Source: Deltaproteobacteria bacterium Ga0077539
Lineage (GTDB): Bacteria > Myxococcota_A > Polyangia > Polyangiales > Ga0077539
DNA length: 38,440 nucleotides
Assembly (NCBI GenBank): GCA_001465015.1
Contig: LNEO01000176.1
Coordinates: 1-38,440, forward strand
Reading direction: 5' to 3'
Shown: positions 1 through 8,949 of the stretch, in pieces
How positions within the stretch are numbered: the stretch's first letter is position 1
Layout: every line of letters begins with the position of its first letter
Translations under genes and position numbers: made by a program
Notes under the pieces: generated by a model
Told to the model about the DNA's origin: nothing
The model's input: the letters and a program-made list of their open reading frames with translations, nothing else
Databases searched by the model: none

Positions 1-2
1 TC

Positions 3-395
3 GTACGCGTCCAGCGCGCGGCGATCGCGCTCTCTCGAAAGCGTCGCTCGCCGATCGGGTCGCTCGTCGTCGTCGGTGACGGAAAGACCATCGTCAACGG
101 GGGCGACTCGCAGCAGCGGGCGGACTTTCAGAAGGCGCTGAAAGAAGTCGACTCCGTGATGTTTGCGACGGCAGTCGTCGTCACGAGCAGTGGCTTCGGT
201 GGTGCTGCGCTGCGCGCGTTTGTCTCGGGGGTCATCCTCGCGTCACGTGCCCCCTACCCCATGAAGGTCTTCGACGCATTCGTGCTGGGCCGAGACTGGC
301 TCGTCGAGCGCGGTGTGGACGCGAGCGAGCGCGCGTCAGTCTCGGCGGCCCTCGATCAGGGCCTCGTCGAGCTCGCCGGTCCTCGCGTGGGGTAA
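3..395 (+). CDS. C-terminal part of an unrecognised protein (5' truncated by window edge)
   Basis: An open frame enters from the left edge (first full codon at base 3) and ends at TAA 393-395, giving about 130 visible residues. The codon use is GC3-rich like the neighbours, so it is coding. The visible part has a basic start, a beta-like stretch containing VVVGDGKTIV, then helix-rich sequence with a small-residue hydrophobic patch (VVVTSSGFGGAALRAF), and no membrane segment or catalytic motif I can name. I do not recognise the family. It ends 92 nt before tcdA on the same strand and may be transcribed with it. An internal ATG at 156 exists, but the frame is open and biased upstream of it, so the true start lies outside the window. 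Confidence 0.6.
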   Translation, partial: VRVQRAAIALSRKRRSPIGSLVVVGDGKTIVNGGDSQQRADFQKALKEVDSVMFATAVVVTSSGFGGAALRAFVSGVILASRAPYPMKVFDAFVLGRDWLVERGVDASERASVSAALDQGLVELAGPRVG

Positions 396-487
396 GCCCC
401 GCCCCGGTTGTTCGGCTCGCTACCCAGCGCACGGGGAGCCCCCGCGCCGCCCTCGCTCGGTGCTACACCTTCGGATCTCCGTTGGTC

Positions 488-1396
488 ATGCAGCCTCGCA
501 TTTCTCCTGCAGTCGGCGCCGCGGCGTCGTCCCCCGCTGAGCCCTTCAAGCTCCACCGTCGCTTCGATCGCGCCGCCCGCCTGCTCGGCGAGCCCGCGAT
601 GGAGTCGCTCGCGAAAAAGCACGTGATGGTCGTCGGGTGCGGCGGCGTCGGCTCATTTGCCGCCGAAGCGCTGGCGCGAACGGGGGTCGGTCACATCTCG
701 CTCGTGGATTTCGATCTGGTGTGCGTGACCAACACCAATCGTCAGCTCCACGCAATGCGCGGCCAGATCGGCAAGCCCAAGGTCGAAGTGATGGCCGAGC
801 GCCTGCGGCTCGTGCACCCGCAGGGAAGGATCGACGCCCAGGTGGCGTTCTACAACCCGGAGGCGTCAGACGAGCTGTTTTCGTCCGCTCCCGATCTGGT
901 CATCGACGCGATCGACAACCTCACCGCAAAGGCTCACCTCGTCGTTCGCTGCAAAGAGCGCGGGACGCCCGTCGTCACGTGCATGGGCGCCGCGGCCAGG
1001 ATGGACCCGACGCGCGTGAAGGTCGACGACCTCGCCAGGACGCACCACGACCCGATGGCCCATCATTTTCGCGAGATTCTTCGGCAAAAATACCACTGGG
1101 TCTTCAAGCGATCCAAGCCGCTCGGGATCCCTGCGGTCTTCAGCGACGAGGCGCCCATCGCGCCGAGCCAGCTCTCGTACGACATGGAAGACGGATTTCA
1201 CTGCGTGTGTCCTCAGTCGGACAACGACCTGCACACCTGCGAAAAGCGCGCGCGCATCGACGGCAGCGCCTCGTGGGTCACCGGGAGCTTCGGCCTCGTC
1301 GCTGCGAGCGTCGCCGTACGAACCTTGCTCGGGCAGAGACTTCCGCACGAGAGCGAGAACCTTTCGCCCGCCCAGTCGTCGCAGGATCCTCGATGA
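488..1396 (+). CDS. tcdA: tRNA threonylcarbamoyladenosine dehydratase, ThiF/E1-like (TcdA/CsdL family)
   Basis: The 302-aa product has an E1-like Rossmann adenylation fold. The nucleotide-binding loop VVGCGGVGSFAAEAL is near residues 48-62, followed by DFDLVCVTNTNRQ, where the Asp and Arg contact ATP in this superfamily, and then VIDAIDN. Family knowledge: TcdA uses ATP to cyclise the threonylcarbamoyl group of t6A37 in ANN-decoding tRNAs to ct6A, often fed by the CsdA-CsdE sulfur-transfer pair, which is not present here. The C-terminal part (VCPQSDNDLHTCEKR, WVTGSFGLVAASV) matches the family layout. I chose ATG 488 over an in-frame TTG at 482. The stop overlaps the next gene's ATG (ATGA, 1393-1396), implying translational coupling to the VWA protein. 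Confidence 0.9.
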   Translation: MQPRISPAVGAAASSPAEPFKLHRRFDRAARLLGEPAMESLAKKHVMVVGCGGVGSFAAEALARTGVGHISLVDFDLVCVTNTNRQLHAMRGQIGKPKVEVMAERLRLVHPQGRIDAQVAFYNPEASDELFSSAPDLVIDAIDNLTAKAHLVVRCKERGTPVVTCMGAAARMDPTRVKVDDLARTHHDPMAHHFREILRQKYHWVFKRSKPLGIPAVFSDEAPIAPSQLSYDMEDGFHCVCPQSDNDLHTCEKRARIDGSASWVTGSFGLVAASVAVRTLLGQRLPHESENLSPAQSSQDPR

Positions 1397-4236
1397 GCAA
1401 GCGCACCGCCTGGGTCGTACGAGTCACATTCGCCCTCGTCGCGTCGGTCGCCATCGCCCTCTTGCTCCGCAAATTCGTCGGGTGGAACAGCGCTCCCCCC
1501 AAGTTCGACCTGTTTCGCGTTCCCTACTTCGGACCGAAGATCGGTCACAAAGAAGTCGAGCTGTTGTGGCCGCGCGCGCTGTGGGGGCTCGTGGCCGTTC
1601 CATACTTCGCCGTGGTCGCAGGCGCGTCGCTCGCGGACCTGCCCGCCGCGCAGCGCTGGCTCGGCGTGCTCTCTCGAACGCTCATGGCCGCGGTGCTGAT
1701 CACGTCGTTTTCACGGCCGACCAGCACGACCTTCACGCAAAAAGTCGCGACGATCTTCCTCGTCGACGTGAGCGAGAGCGTGCCCGATGAAGCGCTCGAC
1801 GACTTTCGTCGCCACATCGAGGGCGTCGTCCGCGCGCGCGGAGAAAACCCGGTGCGCGCCATCACCTTCGCGCGCCGGCCACGCGTGATCGAGCTGCCCG
1901 AACGGCTGGTTCCTGGGCAGCGCATCGCCGCGTTCGAGCGTCACGCGCCCTTGCCTGGCTCGCGTCCCGCGCAGCCGACCCAGCGCGCAGACAGCGGCGT
2001 CGAACAGACACCTGCTGATCGGCCCGGAGCGGCCACGGACCTGGGCGCGGCGCTCTCTTTGTCCTACGGGCTCTTTCCCGCGGGGTATCTGCGCCGCGTC
2101 GTGGTGTTGAGCGACGGCGTTCAGACCGACGGCGACGTGCTCGCCGAGGTGACCCGCGCGCAGCGCTTCGGCGTGCGCGTGAGCGTGGTGCCGTCGCGCC
2201 GCGGAGCGCCTCCAGAGATCGCCGTTCGCGAGATGCGTCTGCCCGATCGCATCCGCGTCAACGAGCCCTTCGAAGTGCGCGCGATGGTCTTCGCCTCGCG
2301 CCCCTCGCGCGTGACGTTCAACCTCATGCAGGGCGAGGCGCCCAACGGAGAAGAGCCGAGCCGCACCGTGGACCTCGCGGCGGGCGAGACCGAGGTGAAA
2401 TTTCGCTCGATCGTGCGCGTCCCGGGCGACGTGACCTACGCGCTCTCGGCGCAGCCCGGGCCCGGCGTGCAAGACCGCTTTCGCGAGAACAACCGCTACG
2501 TCACCACGGCGATGGTCCCGGGCCGTCCCGCGATTCTCTACATCGAGGGCGATCCGGGACGGGCGCAGTTTTTCAGGGACGCGCTCGCGAGCGGAGACTT
2601 CGAGATCGAAGTGCGACCGGGCAGCGCTGTCCCCAACTCGCTGCGCGAGCTCGAACGCTTCGACTTCGTGGTGCTGAGCGACATCGACGCCGCGAGCGTG
2701 AGCGTCGGATCGCAGCAAGCGATCGCGCAGTACGTCCGCAACCTGGGCGGCGGCTTCATGATGGCCGGCGGGCCACGCGCCTTCGGCCTCGGCGGCTGGG
2801 GCGGAACCGAGATCGAGCGGCTCCTCCCCGTGCGCATGGAGGGTGAGCGTCGCCGAGACCAACCATCCATCGCGCTCGCGCTGGTGATCGACCGCTCGGG
2901 CTCGATGCAAGGTCAGCCGCTCGAGATGGCCAAGACCGCCGCGCGAAGGACCGCTGAGATCCTCGGGCCCGACGATCAAATCGAGGTCATCGGCTTCGAC
3001 ACCGAGGCCATCACCGTCGTGCGCATGCAGTCCGCGCGCAACCGCGTCCGCATCGCCAACGACATCTCGCGCCTCCGTCCCGGCGGAGGAACGGACATTC
3101 GCCCCGCCCTCGACCGTGCGTATCAAGACCTTCAAGTCACGCGCGCGGTCACCAAGCACGTGATCGTCCTTTCTGACGGCCAGGCGCCCACCGACGGAAT
3201 GCGCGAGCTCGTGCAAAACATGGTCGCCGACGGCATCACCGTGAGCGCCGTCGGCCTCGGCTCGGGCGTCGACCGCACGCTGCTCGAGAACATCGGCCGC
3301 ATCTGGGGCGGAGGCCGCACGTACATCACCAGCGACCCCAACAACCTCCCGCAGATCTTCTTGCGCGAGACGCAGCAGGTCCAGCGCAACTCGGTCATCG
3401 AAGAGCCCGTTCAGCCCAGGGTCGTCACGCAGGCGAGCTTTCTGCGTGGAATCGAAGCGAGCTCGATGCCCATGCTCCTCGCGTACGTCTCGACCCGCGC
3501 CAAGCCCGAGCCCGCGCAGGTGATCCTCGAGACCGACGACGACTCGGCCGAACCCCTGCTCGCCCGCTGGCGCGTGGGGCTCGGCTGGTCTCTCGCGTGG
3601 ACGAGCGACCTGAAGAATCGCTGGGCGTTCGAGTGGATTCGCTGGCCGCGTTGGCGCGAGTTCTGGTCGCAGCTCGTGCGCGAGCACATGCGCCAGCGCC
3701 GTCGCAGCGAGCTCGGCCTGCGCGCAGAGATCGTCGCGGGCAACGTTCACGTGGCCGTGGACGCGATCACGCAAGACGACCGCTTCGACAACGGGCTCGA
3801 GAGCACGCTGACCATTCGCGGCCCGCAGCCTGGCGGTCGCGAAGAGAGCCTGCCGCTGCGCGCCGTCGCGCCCGGGCGCTACGAGGCCAACTTTCCCCTC
3901 GATCGCTACGGCGCGTTTGCGTTGCGCGCGGTGCACCGCCGCGAGGGCCGCGTCGTCGCCGAGAGCCACGGCCGCATCAACAACCCGTACCCCCGCGAGT
4001 ACGCCGTGCTCGAGCCGGACCGCGAGACGCTCGAGCGCCTCGCGCGCGCGACCGGCGGCCGCGTGGATCCGACGCCTCCGCAGCTGTTCGACCCGCACGG
4101 CGAGAAGATCACCGAAGTGCAGCCGCTGTGGCGCTTCCCCGTGATGGGCGCCGTGGCCGTCTTGCTGCTCGACCTGCTCTTGCGCCGCGTGAGGATCTTC
4201 GACCGCAAGTTCAAGCGCGGCTGGTTGAAGCGCTGA
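1393..4236 (+). CDS. Membrane-anchored protein with two von Willebrand A folds and a glutamine-amidotransferase-like domain
   Basis: 947 aa. Two N-terminal hydrophobic segments lie near residues 9-29 and 63-80, and one C-terminal segment near 915-935. The first VWA-like domain begins with the MIDAS motif DVSES (125-129). The second has a canonical DRSGS MIDAS (500-504) and GGGTDIRPAL for the second metal loop. Between them (about 380-480) is a class I glutamine-amidotransferase-like fold starting AILYIEGDPG, without the usual catalytic Cys, as is common in such BatA-like fusions. Family knowledge: these proteins sit in the inner membrane with MIDAS domains binding protein partners through Mg2+; substrates are generally unknown. 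The ATG overlaps the tcdA stop by 4 nt. In-frame sequence upstream of 1393 is tcdA read in another frame, so this start is well supported. Confidence 0.85.
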   Translation: MSKRTAWVVRVTFALVASVAIALLLRKFVGWNSAPPKFDLFRVPYFGPKIGHKEVELLWPRALWGLVAVPYFAVVAGASLADLPAAQRWLGVLSRTLMAAVLITSFSRPTSTTFTQKVATIFLVDVSESVPDEALDDFRRHIEGVVRARGENPVRAITFARRPRVIELPERLVPGQRIAAFERHAPLPGSRPAQPTQRADSGVEQTPADRPGAATDLGAALSLSYGLFPAGYLRRVVVLSDGVQTDGDVLAEVTRAQRFGVRVSVVPSRRGAPPEIAVREMRLPDRIRVNEPFEVRAMVFASRPSRVTFNLMQGEAPNGEEPSRTVDLAAGETEVKFRSIVRVPGDVTYALSAQPGPGVQDRFRENNRYVTTAMVPGRPAILYIEGDPGRAQFFRDALASGDFEIEVRPGSAVPNSLRELERFDFVVLSDIDAASVSVGSQQAIAQYVRNLGGGFMMAGGPRAFGLGGWGGTEIERLLPVRMEGERRRDQPSIALALVIDRSGSMQGQPLEMAKTAARRTAEILGPDDQIEVIGFDTEAITVVRMQSARNRVRIANDISRLRPGGGTDIRPALDRAYQDLQVTRAVTKHVIVLSDGQAPTDGMRELVQNMVADGITVSAVGLGSGVDRTLLENIGRIWGGGRTYITSDPNNLPQIFLRETQQVQRNSVIEEPVQPRVVTQASFLRGIEASSMPMLLAYVSTRAKPEPAQVILETDDDSAEPLLARWRVGLGWSLAWTSDLKNRWAFEWIRWPRWREFWSQLVREHMRQRRRSELGLRAEIVAGNVHVAVDAITQDDRFDNGLESTLTIRGPQPGGREESLPLRAVAPGRYEANFPLDRYGAFALRAVHRREGRVVAESHGRINNPYPREYAVLEPDRETLERLARATGGRVDPTPPQLFDPHGEKITEVQPLWRFPVMGAVAVLLLDLLLRRVRIFDRKFKRGWLKR

Positions 4237-4259
4237 ACTCTCGGGACCCCACCGGCGCC

Positions 4260-4275
4260 GCCCCGCGAACGGGGC
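4260..4275. terminator. GC hairpin between convergent genes (putative bidirectional terminator)
   Basis: A perfect 6-bp stem GCCCCG/CGGGGC with loop CGAA lies in the 42-nt gap between the VWA gene stop (4236) and the convergent DUF1385 gene stop (4279). There is no clear T-run on either side, so the terminator role is inferred from position and stability only. Confidence 0.4.
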
Positions 4276-4278
4276 CGT

Positions 4279-5397
4279 TCAGCCCTTGAAGCCCGCGATC
4301 GCGAACTGCTCGCTGAAGTGCGCAAACGAGTGGAACTTGCGCACGACGGGCTCGGACACCGGGTGGGCTTTTCCTGCGCTCTCGGCGGCCTCGCGGGCGA
4401 GGGTCACTTTGAGCGACGCGAGCGCCACTTCGAGCTGATCGTCGTCGGGCTCGATCGTCGTGATCCCCTGCACGAGATAGCCCGGGCCGAGAAGAAGCTT
4501 GGTCAGCGGGTTGTTCGAGAAGCGCGCGCCCAGTCGCTGCAGCTCGTACGAGAAGCCGGCGATCACCGGGAGCATCATGACCTTGATGGCGATCGCGTAC
4601 AGCTGCGCGGCGCCCGCGCCGATGCCCTTGAGCAGCGGAGGCAGCACGGCGGCGTAGACGAACACGCTCACGATGACGACGACCATCAAGAAGGTCGTGC
4701 CGCAGCGGGCGTGGCGTGTTGAATACTTGCGCGCGTATTCGAGTTCGAGCGGGTTTCCTGCCTCGAACGTGGCGATCGCCTTGTGCTCGGCGCCGTGATA
4801 CTGAAACACGCGGCGCACCTCGGGGATGCGGCGGATCAAGAGCATGTAGCCGATGACGAGCGCGAGCTTGAATGCGCCGGTCAGCGCGTGAAAGAGAAAG
4901 TCCTGCATCCCGAGGCCGGGGCCGAAGAGCTTTCCGACCACCCAGGCCAAGAGCTGCGGCAGGGCGATGAAGAACGCGATCGCGAAGAGCATCGCGAGCT
5001 TGTTGGCCGCGCCCGAGCTCATGCCTCCTTCGCTCTTGGCCGCGGCGCTCTTGGCGGGGGCCGTCGCTGCGACCGCCGTGCCCGAAGCGCTGGCGGTCGC
5101 GGCGGCCTCTTTCGCGGCCTTGGCGTCTTCCTCCGCGATCAAGTCCTCTTCCATCTGCTCGGCAGAGAAATTGAGCGCGTTGTACCCGTTGGACATGGAC
5201 TCGACGAGCGTCGCCACGCCGCGCAGAAACGGGATCTTCGTGAGGCGGAGCGCCCATTCGCCCTTCCAGGGCTGTTCGCGCACGACGAGCGCTCCGTCTT
5301 TGCGCCGCACGACGACGGCGAAGCATCTCGGCGAGCGCATCATCACGCCCTCGAGCACCGCTTGTCCGCCGACCTTGGTCTTCAGCTCACCACTCAT
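4279..5397 (-). CDS. DUF1385 family membrane protein (YqhQ-like)
   Basis: 372 aa. The N-terminal family signature GGQAVLEGVMMRSP spans residues 10-23. An Ala-rich low-complexity linker (about 91-130) is inserted before the membrane part. Hydrophobic segments are near 133-155, 165-188, 234-255 and 265-282. The strongly conserved HGAEHK box lies at 201-206, followed by YSTRHARCGTTFL. Family knowledge: DUF1385 proteins are multi-pass membrane proteins of unknown biochemical function, widespread in Gram-positives, Chloroflexi and Myxococcota, and often near prfA/rpmE. That neighbourhood holds here, with rpmE directly upstream (89-nt gap). A TATAAA stretch near 5453-5458 on the minus strand could be a -10 element, but I see no matching -35. 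Confidence 0.88.
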   Translation of the reverse strand: MSGELKTKVGGQAVLEGVMMRSPRCFAVVVRRKDGALVVREQPWKGEWALRLTKIPFLRGVATLVESMSNGYNALNFSAEQMEEDLIAEEDAKAAKEAAATASASGTAVAATAPAKSAAAKSEGGMSSGAANKLAMLFAIAFFIALPQLLAWVVGKLFGPGLGMQDFLFHALTGAFKLALVIGYMLLIRRIPEVRRVFQYHGAEHKAIATFEAGNPLELEYARKYSTRHARCGTTFLMVVVIVSVFVYAAVLPPLLKGIGAGAAQLYAIAIKVMMLPVIAGFSYELQRLGARFSNNPLTKLLLGPGYLVQGITTIEPDDDQLEVALASLKVTLAREAAESAGKAHPVSEPVVRKFHSFAHFSEQFAIAGFKG

Positions 5398-5486
5398 TCG
5401 TTCGTGGGCGTGAAGCTACCCCGCGCGCGTCTCTCGCGCACGCAATCGAACGGTTTATACCCCCCGCGTTCACCCCTCTGCGCCGA

Positions 5487-5714
5487 TCACTTCTTCTTGG
5501 CGGGGGCGACGGCGCCCACCTTTTCGAAGCGCTTCTTGAACTTGTCGACGCGGCCCGCGGTGTCCATCAGCTTCTGCTTGCCGGTGTAGAACGGGTGGCA
5601 AGCGCCGCACACGTCGACCGTGAAGTCGCCGCGCGTCGAGCGGGTGACGACCGAGTTGCCGCAGGCGCAAGAGATCGTGCAGTAAGGAAATTCGGGGTGG
5701 ATTTCAGCCTTCAT
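5487..5714 (-). CDS. rpmE: 50S ribosomal protein L31 (zinc-binding type)
   Basis: 75 aa, normal length for bL31. Zinc ligands are Cys16, Cys18, Cys36 and Cys39 (CAC and CGAC contexts). The family signature [20 protein letters not shown] follows at 40-59, with a basic C-terminal tail. It is therefore the C+ (zinc) form; the C- paralogue is normally induced when zinc is scarce. A clear ribosome-binding sequence GAGG precedes the ATG with about 6 nt spacing. It lies between the DUF1385 gene downstream and a 154-nt upstream gap that carries an 11-bp direct repeat. Confidence 0.97.
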   Translation of the reverse strand: MKAEIHPEFPYCTISCACGNSVVTRSTRGDFTVDVCGACHPFYTGKQKLMDTAGRVDKFKKRFEKVGAVAPAKKK

Positions 5715-5823
5715 GGGGATCCTCTGTTGCTCCTGCAGTAGGGCGGCTCGGCCTTCGGTCCTTCGCGCTGCGTGGCCCGATGTCTGTACGCCCGTCAGAA
5801 GGGGGAGCGGAGGCCTAACACAA

Positions 5824-5853
5824 CCCCCTTCGAGCGCAAAGCCCCCCTTCGAG
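5824..5853. repeat. 11-bp direct repeat upstream of rpmE
   Basis: CCCCCTTCGAG occurs at 5824-5834 and again at 5843-5853 (19-bp period, roughly two helical turns) in the 154-nt gap between the 539-aa gene and rpmE. It lies 110-140 bp upstream of the rpmE start, so it could be a tandem operator or chance. No other sequence in this gap stands out. Confidence 0.4.
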
Positions 5854-5868
5854 ACGCCCGGTTCGTGA

Positions 5869-7488
5869 CTATTGCCCGAGGTAGAGCTTGAGCGTCTCTG
5901 CCGCGGCGCGCTTGTCGAAGCCCACGCCTTGCAGCTCGGACCGCTGGCTGATGCGCTCGAAGGTCTCCATGAGATAGTGCTGAAACCGCTCGCACTCGTT
6001 GACCGCGGCGATCACGCGCACAGGCTCGAGGAAGTCCGCTTCTTGGAGGCCCTCGACGGCCGCGAGAAACCGATCGAAATCCGGGTAATCGCTGGCGCGC
6101 AAGAGCTGGTAGCCCATCGAGCGAAAGTACCCGAGAAACTCTCGAACGAACTGAAAGCTCGAGTAGCTCGACCACTGGTCTGGCGCGTCGGGCGTGGCGC
6201 GCGCGCGGGCGACGAAGGCCCTCAACACCTGGGCGAACATCCAGAGATCGCGCCGGAGCCGCTCGCTCACGGTGCGCCTGGCGTTGGGGTCTTCGAAGAA
6301 CTGCCCGACGTCGACCTCGGTGCGCACCGTCTGAGCGATGCGCGCGATCGCCGTCTGCAGCACATCTCGAAGCCCATCCATCGCGCCGTGCACGCCGCGC
6401 GCGAGCTCTGCGGCGGTCGGGACGGTCTGCGAAGACGGGATCTTCACCTCGAAGACGCCTCGGATCTCGACGCGCAGCGAAGCCGACACCGCTTCGAGTG
6501 AGCCGCGCAGCGCCGAGAGCCAATGCGCCTCTTGCGCGAGCTGGTCGAAGCGAGGCCCGATGTCGCGCGCGGGGACCTTCAAGAGCTCGCGCTCGAAGCC
6601 GTCAGCGAGCACCGCGCCAGCGCGGCCGCGGAGGTACGAGATGATCGCTCGCGCGTCCGAGCGAAGCAGCGAGAGCAACACGTACGCCCGCGAGACCTGC
6701 TGGGGGTCCGCCGTGGCGGCGCGGATGAGCTGCGTGTAGCGCAGCAGCCGAAAGCACGAGAGAAACGCGAGCGCCACGACCCTGTGCGCCGCGTCGTTGT
6801 CGACCACCTGGATGACGTCGAGCACCTCGATCGCGCGGATGCGATCGAACTCGGGGCGAAACTCCAGCGCGATGAGGGGATTGAAGAACTGATTGCGCGC
6901 GATCTCTCGCTGCACCAGCGCGAGCGACGCGTGAAAGAGACGGTACGGAACGCGCTCGAGCCGCAAGATCCCGTCCATCATCTCGCCGATCAACGTGAGC
7001 GAGTGGCGCAGGTGCAAGAGCGCGTCCTCGGGCGACTCTTGGACGGACGCGTCTTTTTGGAGGCGCGCGCGCGCGGGATCCTCGGGCAAAAGCGTCTCGA
7101 GGTAGCGCTGAAACACGTACGCGCGGTCGCGGGTCGAGAGCAGGTTTCGGCAGAGCGTGACGATGCGATGCAACGTCAGGCGCGCGATCACCAGCTCTTC
7201 GCGAAAGTCCAAGGCCACCACGGGCGTCTTGCGCGGCGCGCCCGGATGATTTCGTGGGTTGGCGAAGCACACGAGGCCCTTCAAGAGCATCTCGAGCTCG
7301 AAGAGCGTCTCTTCTTTGCGCTCCCACGAGAGCCCAGCGAACCACGCGTCGCGCGCCGCGGCTTGTTCGCGTCTCAGTCCGCGCGTGTCTCGCAACAAGT
7401 CCGCGTACGGATCGCGCACCCTCGATCGACCCGAGGGCGTCACGCTGCGAGGGGCGGACATCGCGGTCCGCGGAGGTTCAGTCGCCAT
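5869..7488 (-). CDS. Conserved-looking 539-aa cytosolic protein of unknown function
   Basis: The gene is uniformly coding by codon bias. The predicted protein is soluble and almost entirely alpha-helical, rich in Arg, Leu and Glu, with no signal peptide, membrane segment or cofactor motif. An Arg-rich N-terminus (to about residue 45) precedes the helical body. [21 protein letters not shown] near 62-82 and [28 protein letters not shown] toward the C-terminus look like conserved blocks, but I cannot name a family. ATG 7488 gives MATEPP; a second in-frame ATG ten codons later is equally possible. It lies 55 nt downstream of the CBS-domain enzyme gene on the same strand, with an inverted repeat (7494-7499/7511-7516) in the gap, so cotranscription is uncertain. 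Confidence 0.75.
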   Translation of the reverse strand: MATEPPRTAMSAPRSVTPSGRSRVRDPYADLLRDTRGLRREQAAARDAWFAGLSWERKEETLFELEMLLKGLVCFANPRNHPGAPRKTPVVALDFREELVIARLTLHRIVTLCRNLLSTRDRAYVFQRYLETLLPEDPARARLQKDASVQESPEDALLHLRHSLTLIGEMMDGILRLERVPYRLFHASLALVQREIARNQFFNPLIALEFRPEFDRIRAIEVLDVIQVVDNDAAHRVVALAFLSCFRLLRYTQLIRAATADPQQVSRAYVLLSLLRSDARAIISYLRGRAGAVLADGFERELLKVPARDIGPRFDQLAQEAHWLSALRGSLEAVSASLRVEIRGVFEVKIPSSQTVPTAAELARGVHGAMDGLRDVLQTAIARIAQTVRTEVDVGQFFEDPNARRTVSERLRRDLWMFAQVLRAFVARARATPDAPDQWSSYSSFQFVREFLGYFRSMGYQLLRASDYPDFDRFLAAVEGLQEADFLEPVRVIAAVNECERFQHYLMETFERISQRSELQGVGFDKRAAAETLKLYLGQ

Positions 7489-7493
7489 AACTC

Positions 7494-7516
7494 GGCGGGA
7501 GCATACACCGCCCGCC
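7494..7516 (-). other. Inverted repeat between the CBS-domain enzyme gene and the 539-aa gene
   Basis: GGCGGG (7494-7499) pairs with CCCGCC (7511-7516) around an 11-nt loop. It lies 28-50 nt after the upstream gene's stop and directly before the ATG of the 539-aa gene. No T-run follows, so it could be an attenuator-like or leader structure, or chance in GC-rich DNA. Confidence 0.25.
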
Positions 7517-7543
7517 CCTCGTCGCGACCGCTGTTTATGCTGC

Positions 7544-8908
7544 TCAGGGATGGCGCGAGAGGTAGTCGATCAGGTCGATTTTTGTAATCAATCCAACGAG
7601 CTTGCGGTCTTCGGTCACCAGGGCGATCTTCGCCTCGGCCAGGACGCTCTGCAGAAGGTCGACGCGCGTCTCGGGGGTGACCGAGGCGTAGTCGCTCTCG
7701 ATCAAGTGCTCGATGGTTCCGTCGAAGTGTCCTTCGCCGGTGACCAGGTGCCGAAGGACATCGACCTCGGCGATGATCCCGAAGAGCCGGTCGTTGTCTC
7801 CCACCACGGGGAGCTGCGAGATCCCGTGCTGCTTCATGGTCTGCACGACGTGTCGAACGGTGTCATCGGGGCGCGCGGTGATCGTCGTTCGACCGCTCTT
7901 GGACTCGAGCAGGTCGCGGACCGTTCCATCGCCGCCGAGCAGCCCGTTGTCCCGCAGCCACTCGTCGTTGAACACCGTCGAGAGGTATCTCGACGCGCTG
8001 TCGGGCAAGAGCACCACGATGTTCTCTTTGCGGTCGCGCGCGCGGGCGTACTTGATCGCCCCTGCGACGGCCGCCCCCGATGATCCTCCGCAGAAGAGCC
8101 CCTCGAGCCGCAGCAGGTCCCTCGCCATCGCGAAGCACTCGCGATCGTCCACCCGCACCATCTCGTCGATCAGCTTGGGGTCCATCGACGGCGGATGAAA
8201 CTCTTCTCCGATGCCCTCGACCCTGTACGCAAACGCTCGCGTGTCGCGCCCCGAGCGAAACTTGTCGTAGTACACGCTGCCCACGGGATCGACGGCCACC
8301 AACTGGCACGCGGGCTTGTGCTCCTTGAGGTAGCGGCCCGCGCCGGTGAGGGTTCCGCCGGTTCCGATTCCTGCGACGAGCGCGTCGAGCTCGCCGCCGG
8401 TCTGCGAGAAGAGCTCGGGCCCGAGCGTGCGGTAGTACGACCGCGCGTTGGCCGCGGTGAAGTACTGGTTGGCGAGCACCGCGCCAGGCGTCTCGGCGGC
8501 GAGCTTTCGCGCGAGCGAGAAGTGGCTCCTCGGGTCTTCGGGGTCGACCGAGCTCGGGCACAAGATCACCCGCGCTCCCCACGCGCGAAGCGTCGCGACC
8601 TTCTCGTACGACACCTTGTCGGGCATCGCGAAGACGCACTTGTAGCCGCGCACGGCGGCGACCATCGCGAGGCCGGCGCCAGTGTTTCCGCTGGTGGCTT
8701 CGATGATCGTCCCGCCAGCTTCGAGGCGGCCGCTCTCGACCGCTTCGTCGACGAGGTGGATCGCCAGGCGATCTTTCATCGAGCCAGCTGGCTGCAAGTA
8801 CTCGAGCTTGACGAAGATCTCCGCTGCGAGCCCCGCGCTCACGCGCTGAAGCTTGACGAGCGGCGTCTCGCCGACCACCTCGAGGACTGTTTGTCGCGCG
8901 CCTTTCAC
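7544..8908 (-). CDS. PLP-dependent cystathionine beta-synthase/cysteine synthase with C-terminal CBS-domain pair
   Basis: 454 aa, fold-type II PLP enzyme. The Schiff-base lysine is K45 (AGSMKDR), the substrate loop SGNTGAG is near 75-81, and the phosphate-binding loop GIGTGGT is near 180-186. The GSSGAAV block carries the Ser that contacts the pyridine nitrogen. From about 335 to the end there are two CBS motifs (ITARPDDTV...LPVVGDNDRLFGIIAEVD and TPETRVDLL...DRKLVGLITKIDLIDYL), giving the eukaryote-like CBS layout. Likely reaction: serine or O-acetylserine plus homocysteine or sulfide to cystathionine or cysteine, with the CBS pair as a regulatory ligand module. GTG 8908 is chosen because homology begins there; the frame continues upstream only as antisense or shadow sequence of the L,D-transpeptidase gene. 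It lies 41 nt after that gene. Confidence 0.9.
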   Translation of the reverse strand: MKGARQTVLEVVGETPLVKLQRVSAGLAAEIFVKLEYLQPAGSMKDRLAIHLVDEAVESGRLEAGGTIIEATSGNTGAGLAMVAAVRGYKCVFAMPDKVSYEKVATLRAWGARVILCPSSVDPEDPRSHFSLARKLAAETPGAVLANQYFTAANARSYYRTLGPELFSQTGGELDALVAGIGTGGTLTGAGRYLKEHKPACQLVAVDPVGSVYYDKFRSGRDTRAFAYRVEGIGEEFHPPSMDPKLIDEMVRVDDRECFAMARDLLRLEGLFCGGSSGAAVAGAIKYARARDRKENIVVLLPDSASRYLSTVFNDEWLRDNGLLGGDGTVRDLLESKSGRTTITARPDDTVRHVVQTMKQHGISQLPVVGDNDRLFGIIAEVDVLRHLVTGEGHFDGTIEHLIESDYASVTPETRVDLLQSVLAEAKIALVTEDRKLVGLITKIDLIDYLSRHP

Positions 8909-8949
8909 GGCGCGGACGGTACTACACCCGTCCCCGATCGCGACGACGA

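Noticed and set aside
1711..4098. Long open frame antisense to the VWA protein (795 residues)
   Set aside because: It arises from the GC3 bias of the real gene on the plus strand. Its composition is Arg/Ala/Asp/His-rich without motifs, while the plus-strand frame has MIDAS motifs and coupling to tcdA.
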